Counted from the first letter of the stretch, positions 27,636 to 37,047 are shown. The stretch: 64,000 nucleotides of DNA from Luteitalea pratensis (GCF_001618865.1 NZ_CP015136.1:6545001-6609000), one strand, 5' to 3'. Program-made: numbers and translations. Notes: generated by a model from the sequence alone, not told the origin.

Positions 27636-30310
27636 TACTTCTCCAACTCCGCGGTCAGCACCGCGCCATTCATTGCCGGCAGTGTCGCGGAGATCTTCGC
27701 GACCTGGCGTGAGTCGGCGGCCACCCACAGCGTGGTGACCCCGCCGTCGGCACCCTTGACCTCGACCTTCCAGGCGTCGAAGGTACCGGCCGGCACCGTG
27801 ACCGACTCGCGTCCCACCACCGCGAGCTGTTTGACTTCGACCTTCTGCGAGCGGAGGTCGAGGTTGCGGAACGACGTGGTGTAGCCCTGGGCGAGCGGCA
27901 GGTGCGCAATCACCGCGTGCGAACCGGGGCCGTCGGCGAACACCGGGCCGTCGAGTGCGACGTTCACCGGCCGGGACTGGCCGTTCATGGCCAACGTGCC
28001 CGTGATCGCCTTGTCCGAGAAGTCCAGCGCGATGTCGGCCGGCCCCTGCTTGACCGTGCGCTTCTTGATGAGCAGCGTGCCCTTCTCGATGACGGCCGAA
28101 TCGGTGGCGGCGCCCATCGGCGTGTCGGCGGTCTCGGTGAACACCCATGTGCCGTTCTCCTCGCGGGCCTCCTGCGCGATCTTCATCGCCATGCTCTGGC
28201 CACCCATCGCGATCGACGCCGAGTAGGTCGCCTTCATCGGTGCGAGATCCGCCGCGGGCTTCGGCGCTCCCGCGGCAGCGGTCGCGGCCGCTGTCAGCGT
28301 TACGGTCTTCGGATCCACCGTGATCTCCTTCAACCGCGTCGCGACGTCGGCCGGCATCTCCTCCTGGAACCGCCCGCCAAGGTGCCTGGCAAGGAACTTC
28401 TCGGTGCTGGCGATCATCGCCATGTTGTTGACCGGCCGCGCGAAGCCATGGCCCTCGTCCGGCGCGACGAGGTATTCCACCGGGAAGCCGCGGTCGCGCA
28501 GCGCAATGACGATCTGGTCCGATTCGGCGCGCTTCACTCGTGGATCGTTCTGGCCCTGCACCACCATCAGTGGCGTGTGGATCCTGTCGGCCGAGTTGAG
28601 CGGCGACTGCTTCATCAACCGTGCCTTGTCATCGGCCTTGCCCGGATCGCCCATGCGCACGTTGAACACCGTGCGGATCGATTCCCAGTACGGCGGGATC
28701 GAATCGAGCAGCGTCAGCAGATTGGACGGCGCGACGATGGCGACGCCAGCCGAGTAGAGGTCGGGAGTGAAGGCAACACCCGCGAGCGTGGCGTAGCCAC
28801 CGTAGGAGCCACCCATGATGCCGACGCGCTTCGGATCCACCGTGCCCTGCGCCACGAGGTGCTTCACGCCCCAGGTGATGTCGTCCTGCATGGTCTCGCC
28901 CCACTTGCCGTTGCCGAGATTCAGGAACTTCTTCCCGTAGCCGGTGGAGGCGCGGAAGTTGGGCTGGAGCACGGCGTAGCCGCGATTGGCGAGGAACTGC
29001 GCGAAGGTGTCGTAGCCCCAGGTGTCGCGCCCCCATGGCCCGCCGTGCGGCACGACCATGAGCGGCAGGGCCTTCGCGGGTATCCCTCGGGGCAGCGTGA
29101 GATACGCGGGAATCTGCAGGCCATCCGAGGACGGGTACGTGAGCGTCGTCATCGGCGCGAGCTGATCGCGCGGCAATGTCTCGCGCACCTTGTACTGCGG
29201 CGTGACCTTCCTGGTGGCGCGGTCGTACACGAAGACCTCACCTGGGTCGGTGTCGCTCGCCACGACGACAATCCAGCGCTGCTCGTCGGCGGTCGACGAC
29301 TGGAAGTTGACGTCCTTGCCCGGGAAGCGCTTCTCGATGAAGTCGAAGTCGGCCTTGAACGACGGTTCCTTCACGTACCAGCGGACGCGCTCGTCCTCGT
29401 ACTGCGTTGCCAGAAGATCGCCGGTCTTGTCGGAGAAGACCGCGTTACCGAGATCGACGCGCCTCTTGGGATCGCTCTCGACGAGTGTCGTCTTGCTCGA
29501 CGATGGGTCGAACAGGACGAGGCCGATCAGGTCGACGTCGCCCTTGTTGGTGATCAGGTAGGCCTGCGTGGCGTCCTTGTGGAAGCGGATCGGCTGACAG
29601 GTCTCGAACACGTTGCACTCGTAGACCTTGACGAGGGCGTCCTTGTCGACGCGGAGGATCTCGGTACTGCCGTTGTCGGTGGTGCGCGCCCCGAGGCGCA
29701 GCTGGCCCGCCTCGTCGAACACCCAGCCGGCGACCTTGTCCTTGTTCTCGCGCACGAGCGTGCGCTCGCCGGTGGAGATCTTGACCTTGTACAGGTCGTG
29801 CCAGGCCTTGTCGCGCTCGTTGATGCCGACGTACATGACGTCGGGATCGCTCTTGGGGACCGAGTAGATCAATGCCCGCACGCCCTTGGCATCGGTCAGG
29901 TTGCGCGCGACCGGCACCGGCTGACCCGCGGCAGGCGCGGCCTTCGGATCCACGGCGTAGACGTTGAAGTTCTCGTCGCCGCCCTGGTCCTGCGAATACA
30001 GGACGTACCTGCTGTCGCGGCTCCAGAAGTAGTTGGCGATCGGCCGCTTCTGGTCGTTGGTGATCGCCCTGGCGTTGGCGAACGGCTCGTCGGCCTTCTT
30101 GACCCAGATGTTGCGGGTGCCGTTGAACGGCTTGATGAACGACAGGTACTGGCCGTCGGGCGAGAGCTGCGACCCGGAGATTTCGGGATCGCCGAAGAAC
30201 AGCGCCCGATCGATGAGCGGCGGCTGGCCGGCCGGCTGCGCCAACGCCATCCCGCTCATGACCGCCACCGCGACGCCACTCCAGAGGAGGAACGAGAGAG
30301 TTCGCTGCAT
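27635..30310 (-). CDS. S9 family serine peptidase (prolyl oligopeptidase/DPP-like), secreted
   Basis: Exported peptidase of 891 residues. A signal peptide (LLWSGVAVAVMSGMALAQP) is followed by a beta-propeller (about 35-370). An alpha/beta-hydrolase domain (about 390-640) has the nucleophile in GGSYGGYA (S502), an Asp in VVQGQNDPRVKRAESDQ and a His in PDEGHGFARP. Residues from about 650 to 891 form an extra domain outside the usual S9 fold. It probably trims peptides in the periplasm or outside the cell. The ATG at 30310 has GAGG eight bases upstream, and the ATG at 30319 is too close to it. The stop abuts the 15-bp array. Confidence 0.9.
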   Translation of the reverse strand: MQRTLSFLLWSGVAVAVMSGMALAQPAGQPPLIDRALFFGDPEISGSQLSPDGQYLSFIKPFNGTRNIWVKKADEPFANARAITNDQKRPIANYFWSRDSRYVLYSQDQGGDENFNVYAVDPKAAPAAGQPVPVARNLTDAKGVRALIYSVPKSDPDVMYVGINERDKAWHDLYKVKISTGERTLVRENKDKVAGWVFDEAGQLRLGARTTDNGSTEILRVDKDALVKVYECNVFETCQPIRFHKDATQAYLITNKGDVDLIGLVLFDPSSSKTTLVESDPKRRVDLGNAVFSDKTGDLLATQYEDERVRWYVKEPSFKADFDFIEKRFPGKDVNFQSSTADEQRWIVVVASDTDPGEVFVYDRATRKVTPQYKVRETLPRDQLAPMTTLTYPSSDGLQIPAYLTLPRGIPAKALPLMVVPHGGPWGRDTWGYDTFAQFLANRGYAVLQPNFRASTGYGKKFLNLGNGKWGETMQDDITWGVKHLVAQGTVDPKRVGIMGGSYGGYATLAGVAFTPDLYSAGVAIVAPSNLLTLLDSIPPYWESIRTVFNVRMGDPGKADDKARLMKQSPLNSADRIHTPLMVVQGQNDPRVKRAESDQIVIALRDRGFPVEYLVAPDEGHGFARPVNNMAMIASTEKFLARHLGGRFQEEMPADVATRLKEITVDPKTVTLTAAATAAAGAPKPAADLAPMKATYSASIAMGGQSMAMKIAQEAREENGTWVFTETADTPMGAATDSAVIEKGTLLIKKRTVKQGPADIALDFSDKAITGTLAMNGQSRPVNVALDGPVFADGPGSHAVIAHLPLAQGYTTSFRNLDLRSQKVEVKQLAVVGRESVTVPAGTFDAWKVEVKGADGGVTTLWVAADSRQVAKISATLPAMNGAVLTAELEK

Positions 30311-30344
30311 TGCATCCACCTCATTGATGAAGCGTACAGGCTAC

Positions 30345-30510
30345 GCCATTGGCGTCCGGACGTCGAACGCTCCGCCCGTCGACCTGAAGGTCGACGGCTC
30401 AACACCGACCACACGGCGTGTAGGCGTCGAGCTTGCTCGACGCTTCCCTGACCGCCGACCAAGATCGGCGGCTACACATCCTCTGACGAACGCCGAACGT
30501 CGAAGGATTC
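30345..30510. repeat. Family B REP cluster with heptanucleotide runs
   Basis: Three family B hairpins occur in a row. They are CCGTCGACC TGAA GGTCGACGG (30376-30399), GTAGGCGTCGAGC TTGC TCGACGC (30420-30443) and CCGCCGACC AAGA TCGGCGG CTAC (30452-30475). They are flanked by 7-base runs of CGTCGAA/CGCCGAA type. With the next entry this fills the gap 30311-30618, where no gene is seen. Confidence 0.7.
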
Positions 30511-30518
30511 CGGACACT

Positions 30519-30598
30519 GGTAGGGACGGCTCTCCGAGCCGTCCATCTCCGAGGCGCGCGGAGGCGCGGGGTCGACGCCTCGGAGAGGCATCCCTACC
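30519..30598. repeat. Family A REP inverted doublet
   Basis: The plus copy has GGACGGCTC TCC GAGCCGTCC arms. The minus copy has GACGCCTC with one mismatch (GCATCC) and ends CCTACC. Confidence 0.8.
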
Positions 30599-30618
30599 CT
30601 CACCCAAGGCGACGTTGG

Positions 30619-31839
30619 TCAAACGTGCTTCAGGACCAGCGCCGAATCGTTGCCGCCGAATGCGAGTGACGTGGAGACGGCGCACGGGACCCGGACCTCG
30701 CGCGGGGAGTTCGCCACGAGATCGACCGGGCACTCCGGATCGGTCGTGTCGTGATGAATCGTTGGCGGAATGCAGCCGCGGTCGATGGTCAGGGCAAGCG
30801 CCGCGGCTTCCATGGCGCCTGCCGCCCCGAGGCAGTGCCCGAGCATCGCCTTGAGCGACGTGACCGGGAGCACGTTTGCGCGGTCGCCGAAGACGACGCG
30901 CACACCGCGTGCTTCTGCCTTGTCGTTCTGCGGCGTCGCCGTGCCGTGCGCGTTCACGTGCGTCACCTCCCCGGCGTTCACACGCGCATCGTCGAGGGCG
31001 GCGCGGATCGTGGATGCAATGGCCTGGCCTTCGGGCTCCGGCGTCGTCGGATGGTACGCCTCGCAGGTGAAGCTGTAGCCCGCCAGTTCCGCGTAGATGT
31101 GCGCGCCCCGCCGGGTCGCGCGTTCCCAGCCCTCGAGCACGAGGATGGCCGCGCCTTCGCCGATGTTCATCCCTTGCCGGCCTGCGTCGAACGGACGGCA
31201 CGGCTGCGGGTCCATCAGGCGCAGGGCATTGAACCCGGCAAACGTCAGCCGCGACAGCGCGTCGGTGCCCCCCGCCAGCGCCGCGTCGAGGCGGCCGCGA
31301 CGAATCGCGTCCACCGCCTGCCCGATGGCGATCGTGCTCGACGAGCACGCGGCCATCAGGCACGACCGCAGTCCCTCCAGCCCGAAATGCGCGGCGACGA
31401 CGTCGACCGGCGTGCTCGAGAAGTGATGGTGTATCCAGGTCGGCCGGGCGCGGTCGATGCCTTCGCGCCGCATCGTGAAGAAGAACGACTCATTGCGCAT
31501 CAGGTCGCCGGTCCCGGCACCGAGCAGCACGCCGACGCGTGCGCGATCGATGCCGCTGTCGAGCAGTCCGGCGTCCTCGATCGCCTCCTCCGCCGCGACC
31601 ACACCCATCATGTCGCTGCGCGACCATCGCCGCCGCTGGTACGGCGTGAACCGCGCCTGCACGTCGGAGAGATCGACCTCGGCCGCGATGCGGCTGCGGT
31701 AGCCGTCCGTTTCGAACAACGTCACCGGGCCGATGCCGCACTGTCCCGCCAGCATGTGTTCCCACACGGCTTCGCGCTGCGTGCCGAGCGCGCAGACCAT
31801 GCCGATGCCGGTGATGGCAATCCGCTTCTGGTCAGACAT
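30619..31839 (-). CDS. Beta-ketoacyl-ACP synthase (KS-alpha, FabF-like) of the polyene locus
   Basis: Condensing enzyme of 406 residues with the full C-H-H catalytic triad: Cys165 (MAACSSST), His298 (VNAHGTATP) and His335 (KAMLGHCLGAAG). It should extend an ACP-bound chain by malonyl units. It is the last gene of a minus-strand series with ACP, ketoreductase and a degenerate KS of the same length, as expected for a KS/CLF heterodimer of type II aryl-polyene synthesis. I chose the Met at 31839 because family proteins begin there. The upstream frame is repeat sequence (a family B REP). Confidence 0.87.
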   Translation of the reverse strand: MSDQKRIAITGIGMVCALGTQREAVWEHMLAGQCGIGPVTLFETDGYRSRIAAEVDLSDVQARFTPYQRRRWSRSDMMGVVAAEEAIEDAGLLDSGIDRARVGVLLGAGTGDLMRNESFFFTMRREGIDRARPTWIHHHFSSTPVDVVAAHFGLEGLRSCLMAACSSSTIAIGQAVDAIRRGRLDAALAGGTDALSRLTFAGFNALRLMDPQPCRPFDAGRQGMNIGEGAAILVLEGWERATRRGAHIYAELAGYSFTCEAYHPTTPEPEGQAIASTIRAALDDARVNAGEVTHVNAHGTATPQNDKAEARGVRVVFGDRANVLPVTSLKAMLGHCLGAAGAMEAAALALTIDRGCIPPTIHHDTTDPECPVDLVANSPREVRVPCAVSTSLAFGGNDSALVLKHV

Positions 31840-31893
31840 CCACTCGCAGGATTGCAGATATTGGCCGAGGACGGTAGCGGCAGTGATCCCGAT

Positions 31894-32103
31894 CCGTCGA
31901 CCTGAAGGTCGACGGCTACAGTCGTCGGCGAAGCCGTCGGACACTACCTCGGGGCGCAGTCGCCGGGTGAACGGGGCAGACTGGAGGCATTCTCCCGCGG
32001 CAGGCCGACTGTAGGCGTCGAGCTTCAGCTCGACGCGCGGATGTCGAGCGACGCCGCAAGTCGAGCATTTGTCAAACGTCGAGCGTTCGGCGTTAGGCGT
32101 TCT
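31894..32103. repeat. Two family B REPs and a heptanucleotide run
   Basis: A minus-strand copy (CCGTCGACC TGAA GGTCGACGGCTAC, 31894-31919) and a plus-strand copy (GTAGGCGTCGAGC TTCA GCTCGACGC, 32011-32036) form an inverted pair. They are followed by GTTCGGC, GTTAGGC, GTTCTTC units that run into the 3' end of the next gene. Confidence 0.72.
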
Positions 32104-35001
32104 TCAGTTGAGGGGTTTCAACAACATGATCTGGACCGTCGTCGAGCCCAGCCCATCGTATCGGCCCGGCAGGAAGCTGTGGCCGACCTCGCCGCGCAGG
32201 AACGCAACGCGGCCCGGAATGCGTAGGTTGAAAGCCACGCCAACCCCCGTCAATGGCTCCCAGGGCACGTCGACGAGACCGGGGACCCCATGTGCGCGGA
32301 CCCGCCCCCACGCCTGATCCACAAACAGGTCCGTGCGGTACTGGTCGAGGAGGTTGAACGAGTACTGGGCGCGCGCCATCGCCAATTCGCCGTAGCGCAC
32401 ACCGGCCGAGGGTACGCCGTGGATCTTCGTGTCGTCGAACAGGCCGAACTGGTACTGGCTGAAGCGATCGAGCCGGTCGCCGCCGAACCACGCGCCGTTG
32501 ACGATGACCTTGCTGAACGGACCGAGGTAGAACACCTTCGTGGCCGAGCCCTGGTACTTCACGTAGGACGCCGGGGTCTGCACTAGCGCGTCCGGCTCGC
32601 CCCACGGCCGCCACGACATGCGGCCCGACCAGGTGCCGTTGGCTGTCAGCGCGTACCCGCCACGCCGGTATTCGTACAGCAGCCCGAATCCGTTGGTCAC
32701 CGTACTCGTCGGGGTGACGTAGCCCGCACTGGTCGTCGAGTCGCGCACGTAGCCATCGAAGCGGCACAGGTACTGTCCCGACACGCGCTGGTAGGTCGAC
32801 GCCTGCCAGCCGAGATTCAGGCCAGTCGACATCGGCCACGTCAGGAGACTCTGCTCCTCGCGTTCGCCACCCGGTCCGAACACGCGATCGGTGGACGGCG
32901 GCGCGATCGCGAAGAAGTCGACTGACGCGTCGATGCGGCCGGCAATCGCCTTCGGCCGCTGGATGTTGCCTGCCGCCAGCACGCCGGCAAACAGCACGGC
33001 CACCTGCGTATCGGAACGGCCCATGAACTTGAAGTTCAGGTAGTTGATGCCGCCGATCGGCAACGGGAATTCGAAGCCGGGATCGATCGTCACGCCCAGC
33101 GCGAGTGCCTTGGCGCGCGTGGTGGCGATGTCGCTCACGACACGCTGGTCGCCTTCCTTGATGAAGTAGCGCACGCCCACGTTCGTGTCGCGGTACATGG
33201 TCTTCTCGCCGCCCCGCGCCTCCTGGCGCTGTCCGGCAAAGTCGCCCGGCGCGACCTCGTAGTCGGTGAAGGTGATACGCCGCTCGACGAGCAGGTTGCG
33301 GCCAGCGATGAGGAACAGTTGCTGGTTGTAGATGCGCGACGGCAGCCAGACCTCCTCACCAGCGGCCGTGCGCACGGGCGAGAAGTCCTGCGTCTCGTCG
33401 TTGGAAATCACCGGTGCCGACAACCCCGTCTGCGCGGCGTGCTGGCGCAGGCGCGCGAACGTCTCGCGATCGATCCACACCGTGCCCCGATACAGCGACT
33501 CGGTGCGCACCTGCGGCTCGAACGCGATGATCCATGCGTTGCGCCCGTTCACCGTGCCGGTGCCCTGCAGGCGATAGCGGTAGCGGGCGTCGAGCTCGAT
33601 GGCCAGCGGAGGCGTCAGCACTTTTTCCGCTTGCAGCAGCGGGAACGGCGGTCGCGGCTCGCCAAAGTGCGCGCCATTGACGCTGAAATCGCGCTCTTCC
33701 CACTCGGTGCCCTCGACGCGATCGACGAAGAAGCGGTTCTCGGTGATCACGTCGAAGCCGGGATCGGTGACCGACGGCCTGAAATACTGCTGGATGCGGC
33801 CGTTCATCACGTAGCGGGGCGACCGCTCGCGCTCGGCAGCCTGGCGCGCCTGGTGACGGGCAAGGATCTCCTCGGCCGACAGCGCCGTCTCGGCGGTGAC
33901 GTCCTCGCGCTGGATGAACCCGGCCTCGGCGCCGCGATTGAAGTCCACCAGCCACGGTCCAGGCCCAGGCAGCACCACCGTCGCCTCCGTCCGCTGCGCC
34001 GCAGCGTCTCGACGCATGCGCAGCGCCGGACGGTCTCGTCCTGTCAGGGGATCACGTACGACGACGGCGCCGGCCGACGGGACCACGAGCGACACATCGA
34101 GGCGATCCTCGCGCGTGGCATCGCCGTCGATCACCAGCAGCGTGCCCAGCGTGTCGAGGTTGTACAGCACTCGCCAGCGGCGCGCCGCGGTCACCTCGGC
34201 ACCATCGGCGTGCACCGAGAGCGCGCCCTCCGCAACGGTGACTGCCACGACGTCGCCTGCATGGACGTCGCGCAACCGGGCTGCCACGGGAAGCACGTCG
34301 CGCACGGCTGTGGCAGACAGCCGATACCCGCGGGTGGTGACCGGGAGGCCGAGGCCTTCGACGGCGTCGGCCAGGAACGTTCGCGCCGCACCGGCATCAG
34401 GCACCACCGCGTCCAGCGTCACCAGTGACGCGCCGGGATCGTGATCGGCGACCCAGGCTGCCGCTGGCAACGGGTCCGCTCCGGGAGCGATGACGTAGCC
34501 GTCGATCGACGGCGCGACGTCCGCAGTGACGACCGCATCGCGCCGATCGCCAGCGGCGGCGCCGCCTCCCAGCACGATAGGGACCGTGGCGGAGCGGGCG
34601 CGAATCTGCGCCGCCGCCACCTTGATCAGGAACGCCGTGCGTCTTGGGTCGAGACCGTCGGCCTGCAGTTCCACGGCCGCGATCGTCGGCACGGCAGCGA
34701 CGATGGCGCGAACGCGATCGGGCCACGTGGCGGGATCAATCGATGCGGTGTCGGTGCCGGCAAGGGTCAGCCAGACCGGCCAGCCGGCCGTGGCAGCGAC
34801 GCGTGCGGCGACCTCGCCTGGATCGGTGGCATCGATCACGAGCCGGGTAGCTCCTGGCAGTTCCCGGGGCTTCGTGGGTACGACACCGCCGTCGATATCG
34901 AAGACGAGGCGCGGCAGTCTCGGCGGCTCACCCTGGCCCGCCGCCGTCGCAGCGAGGCAGACGACGGCCAGCAGCGGCGCGCCAATCAGGCGCGCAGCCA
35001 T
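32104..35001 (-). CDS. Large exported, probably outer-membrane protein of the polyene locus
   Basis: Protein of 965 residues with a signal peptide (LIGAPLLAVVCLAATAAGQG). Residues about 30-330 form an alpha/beta region of glycosidase-like character (LVFDIDGGVVP, VAAVELQADGLD). The second half is rich in alternating hydrophobic and aromatic strands, as in beta-barrel proteins. I do not recognise a named family for the whole chain. It starts at 35001 and overlaps the end of the deacetylase gene by 16 bases, so it belongs to the same operon. A longer in-frame extension upstream would lie over the deacetylase and reads as composition noise. An outer-membrane role in display or export is inference. 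Confidence 0.7.
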   Translation of the reverse strand: MAARLIGAPLLAVVCLAATAAGQGEPPRLPRLVFDIDGGVVPTKPRELPGATRLVIDATDPGEVAARVAATAGWPVWLTLAGTDTASIDPATWPDRVRAIVAAVPTIAAVELQADGLDPRRTAFLIKVAAAQIRARSATVPIVLGGGAAAGDRRDAVVTADVAPSIDGYVIAPGADPLPAAAWVADHDPGASLVTLDAVVPDAGAARTFLADAVEGLGLPVTTRGYRLSATAVRDVLPVAARLRDVHAGDVVAVTVAEGALSVHADGAEVTAARRWRVLYNLDTLGTLLVIDGDATREDRLDVSLVVPSAGAVVVRDPLTGRDRPALRMRRDAAAQRTEATVVLPGPGPWLVDFNRGAEAGFIQREDVTAETALSAEEILARHQARQAAERERSPRYVMNGRIQQYFRPSVTDPGFDVITENRFFVDRVEGTEWEERDFSVNGAHFGEPRPPFPLLQAEKVLTPPLAIELDARYRYRLQGTGTVNGRNAWIIAFEPQVRTESLYRGTVWIDRETFARLRQHAAQTGLSAPVISNDETQDFSPVRTAAGEEVWLPSRIYNQQLFLIAGRNLLVERRITFTDYEVAPGDFAGQRQEARGGEKTMYRDTNVGVRYFIKEGDQRVVSDIATTRAKALALGVTIDPGFEFPLPIGGINYLNFKFMGRSDTQVAVLFAGVLAAGNIQRPKAIAGRIDASVDFFAIAPPSTDRVFGPGGEREEQSLLTWPMSTGLNLGWQASTYQRVSGQYLCRFDGYVRDSTTSAGYVTPTSTVTNGFGLLYEYRRGGYALTANGTWSGRMSWRPWGEPDALVQTPASYVKYQGSATKVFYLGPFSKVIVNGAWFGGDRLDRFSQYQFGLFDDTKIHGVPSAGVRYGELAMARAQYSFNLLDQYRTDLFVDQAWGRVRAHGVPGLVDVPWEPLTGVGVAFNLRIPGRVAFLRGEVGHSFLPGRYDGLGSTTVQIMLLKPLN

Positions 35002-35825
35002 GCCTCGGCGTCCGGAAGCTCGCACAGGGGACCAAATTGCGCGCCTGCCAGGACCTCGCGCAAACGCATGCGGAAGCCCGACAGCCGGTAGTAGTGGGAG
35101 AACGCGAGGGACGCCGGCAGGCGGATGGACGGCGGCGCCGGATCGATCTCCCATGGATGCACTGTAAGGACGGCCGGGTCGCCCTGACGGTTGTTCGCGG
35201 CAATGGCGGCGATGACCGTCGCGGGTTCGGCCTTGCGCAGGCCCCATCCCCAACCGAGCGGCACGGCGTGCCCGGCGAGGTGTCCCACGAGCGGCGGCAC
35301 TTCGAGCAGTGCTCCGGCCACGGTAGCAATCGGATGCGGCCGACGTGGATACGACGGCGACCCGACACGCGCCACGGGCGCCCGGCTGGCGTCGATGCGC
35401 AGTCCTTCTTCGACGAGGATCGGCAACGCCCAGGGCGCGCGCTGGTTCAGGGACCATTCCGGTGCCCGGAACGAGACGATGGGACCGGCACCGGCAGCGC
35501 GCAGCGCGGCGATGTTCAGGCGCAGGTCCTCGCGGAAGCCGTCGGGCGACAGTTCGTAGACCCGGCGATGCCAGTGGCCGTGCAGGCCGATCTCATGACC
35601 GGCATCGCGAATCTCGCGCACCAGTTCGGGGAAATGCCCGGCGACCCACCCGACGATCATGAACGTACCGCGATGTCCTGCCGCCGCGAGGTCCTCGAGC
35701 AACCCGCGCGTCGTCGGCAACACCCGGCTCTCGAGGCCCTCCCAGGCGGAGGACGGCAGCCGATCGTCCACGCCACAGATGTGGAACCAGTCCTCGACGT
35801 CGACGGTAAAGGCGTTGATTGCCAT
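34986..35825 (-). CDS. NodB-type polysaccharide deacetylase (XrtA/PEP-CTERM-associated type)
   Basis: Deacetylase-fold protein of 279 residues without a signal peptide. Motif 1 is FTVDVEDW (residues 6-13) and motif 2 is HEIGLHGHWHR. SFRAPEWSL and the C-terminal TVHPWEIDPAPP match the subfamily with a DUF3473-like end. It should remove acetyl groups from an amino sugar with a divalent metal. It is placed between ACP and the outer-membrane protein, so the polyene may be linked to a glycan (inference). The start codon is embedded in a tandem heptanucleotide run (GGCGTTA), with no Shine-Dalgarno. Confidence 0.85.
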   Translation of the reverse strand: MAINAFTVDVEDWFHICGVDDRLPSSAWEGLESRVLPTTRGLLEDLAAAGHRGTFMIVGWVAGHFPELVREIRDAGHEIGLHGHWHRRVYELSPDGFREDLRLNIAALRAAGAGPIVSFRAPEWSLNQRAPWALPILVEEGLRIDASRAPVARVGSPSYPRRPHPIATVAGALLEVPPLVGHLAGHAVPLGWGWGLRKAEPATVIAAIAANNRQGDPAVLTVHPWEIDPAPPSIRLPASLAFSHYYRLSGFRMRLREVLAGAQFGPLCELPDAEAWLRA

Positions 35826-35964
35826 AACGCCTAACGCCTAACGCCTAACGCTTCACACTTCACGCCTGACGCCTCACGTTCAACCGACTGACGCAGAATG
35901 CCGAAGGCTTCGCACTGTGTGACCAAGCGTCAAGCGTCAAGCGTCTAGCGTCAACCGTCAAGCG
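35826..35964. repeat. Heptanucleotide tandem region between ACP and deacetylase
   Basis: Units CGCCTAA (x3), CGCTTCA, CACTTCA, CGCCTGA, CGCCTCA, then after a short break AGCGTCA (x2), AGCGTCT, AGCGTCA, ACCGTCA, AGCGCTA. It occupies the whole gap between two genes of one operon, up to the deacetylase start codon. Confidence 0.72.
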
Positions 35965-36222
35965 CTAAGCGGTCTTCTTCTGCGTTTCGATGTAATGGGC
36001 GAGCGCATCCACCGACTGCAGCACCTTGCCGCCGGTCTCCTCGTCGCCGATGACGACGCCGAAGGAACGCTCGATCTCGAGCACCAGTTCGAGGGCATCG
36101 ATCGAGTCCAGCCCGAGGCCAGCCCCGAACAGGGGCGCCGCGCTGTCGATGTCGTCGGCCGAGATGGGCAGCTTGAGGGCACGCACGATCGCGGCCTTGA
36201 TGTCGCTACGAAGATCAGTCAT
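35965..36222 (-). CDS. Acyl carrier protein
   Basis: ACP of 85 residues with the phosphopantetheine attachment motif GLDSIDALEL (Ser40). The body is acidic and helical, and it ends HYIETQKKTA. An AAGG five bases before the ATG supports this start over the in-frame ATG 33 bases upstream. It lies 7 bases downstream of the ketoreductase gene. It would carry the growing chain of the polyene. Most aryl-polyene loci have two ACPs; only one is seen here. Confidence 0.9.
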   Translation of the reverse strand: MTDLRSDIKAAIVRALKLPISADDIDSAAPLFGAGLGLDSIDALELVLEIERSFGVVIGDEETGGKVLQSVDALAHYIETQKKTA

Positions 36223-36229
36223 GAATGCC

Positions 36230-36985
36230 TTACACGAGTCCGCCGTCGACGCCAATCACCTGCCCGGTGACGTATGCGGCCGCGTCGGAACACAGGAACG
36301 CCACCAGCTCGGCCACCTCGGCCGCAGTGCCCAGCCGCCCGACGGGGACGTTGCGCACGTGCGCCGCGCGCGTCGCCTCGGGTATTGCCGCGGTCATGTC
36401 GGTCTCGATGAGCCCGGGCATGACCGCGTTGACGAGCACCCCGTTGGGGGCCAGCTCGCGTGACAGCGTCCGGGTCAGCCCGATCAGACCGCCCTTGGAC
36501 GCCGCGTAGTTCGCCTGTCCGGGCAGCCCCGCCACCGCGCTCGGCGACGTGAGGCTGATGACGCGCCCCCACTTCCGGACCAGCATGCCGCGGACCACGG
36601 CTCGCGTGCAGAAGAACGCGCCGTCGAGATTGGGGCGCAGCACGGCGTCCCATTCCGCGCGGTCCATCATCATCAGGTACCCGTCGCGCGCGACCCCGGC
36701 GTTGTTCACGAGGATGTCGACCGGCCCGAGCGCGGCAGAGGCGTCAGCGACGAGGCGCTGGACCTGCGCCTGATCGGCGACGTCGCATGGACCGGCCCAG
36801 GCGCGCGCCCCCGCCGCCGTCAGCATCCGGACGAGGTCGTGTGCCGCGTCCTCGCGTTCTCGATACGAGAAGGCCACCGCCGCGCCGCGACGGGCCAGCA
36901 TTTCGACAATGGCACGGCCGATGCCACGCGATCCCCCTGTGACCAGCGCGACCCGGCCAGACAGGGCAAGCGATTCGTACGGCAC
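36230..36985 (-). CDS. 3-oxoacyl-ACP reductase, FabG-like short-chain dehydrogenase
   Basis: SDR of 251 residues. The NADPH motif TGGSRGIGRA is at about 16-25 and NNAGVARDG at about 90-98. The catalytic Ser is in SLTSPSAVAG, and the Tyr-Lys pair is in NYAASKGG. The C-terminus is the usual ITGQVIGVDGG type (here VTGQVIGVDGGLV). It reduces the beta-keto group in each elongation round. The start is GTG. It is followed by the ACP gene after 7 bases. Confidence 0.92.
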   Translation of the reverse strand: MPYESLALSGRVALVTGGSRGIGRAIVEMLARRGAAVAFSYREREDAAHDLVRMLTAAGARAWAGPCDVADQAQVQRLVADASAALGPVDILVNNAGVARDGYLMMMDRAEWDAVLRPNLDGAFFCTRAVVRGMLVRKWGRVISLTSPSAVAGLPGQANYAASKGGLIGLTRTLSRELAPNGVLVNAVMPGLIETDMTAAIPEATRAAHVRNVPVGRLGTAAEVAELVAFLCSDAAAYVTGQVIGVDGGLV

Positions 36986-37047
36986 GCAGGTCCCATGCGG
37001 CGCCCGGGCGGCGCCGCCGAAAGCACAGTCTATACCAAGGTAGAAGC

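Noticed and set aside
26627-27712. A protein with 19 MDASE pentapeptides
   Set aside because: The frame runs out of phase through the zinc-ribbon gene and then the 15-bp array; the array is intergenic repeat, not a coding solenoid.
27902-30451. An 849-codon open frame antisense to the S9 peptidase
   Set aside because: Same composition effect; no recognisable domain, and it crosses repeats.
35002-35457. N-terminal extension of the 965-residue outer-membrane protein
   Set aside because: It would lie over the deacetylase gene in another frame and reads as Arg/Pro noise; a signal peptide begins exactly at 35001.
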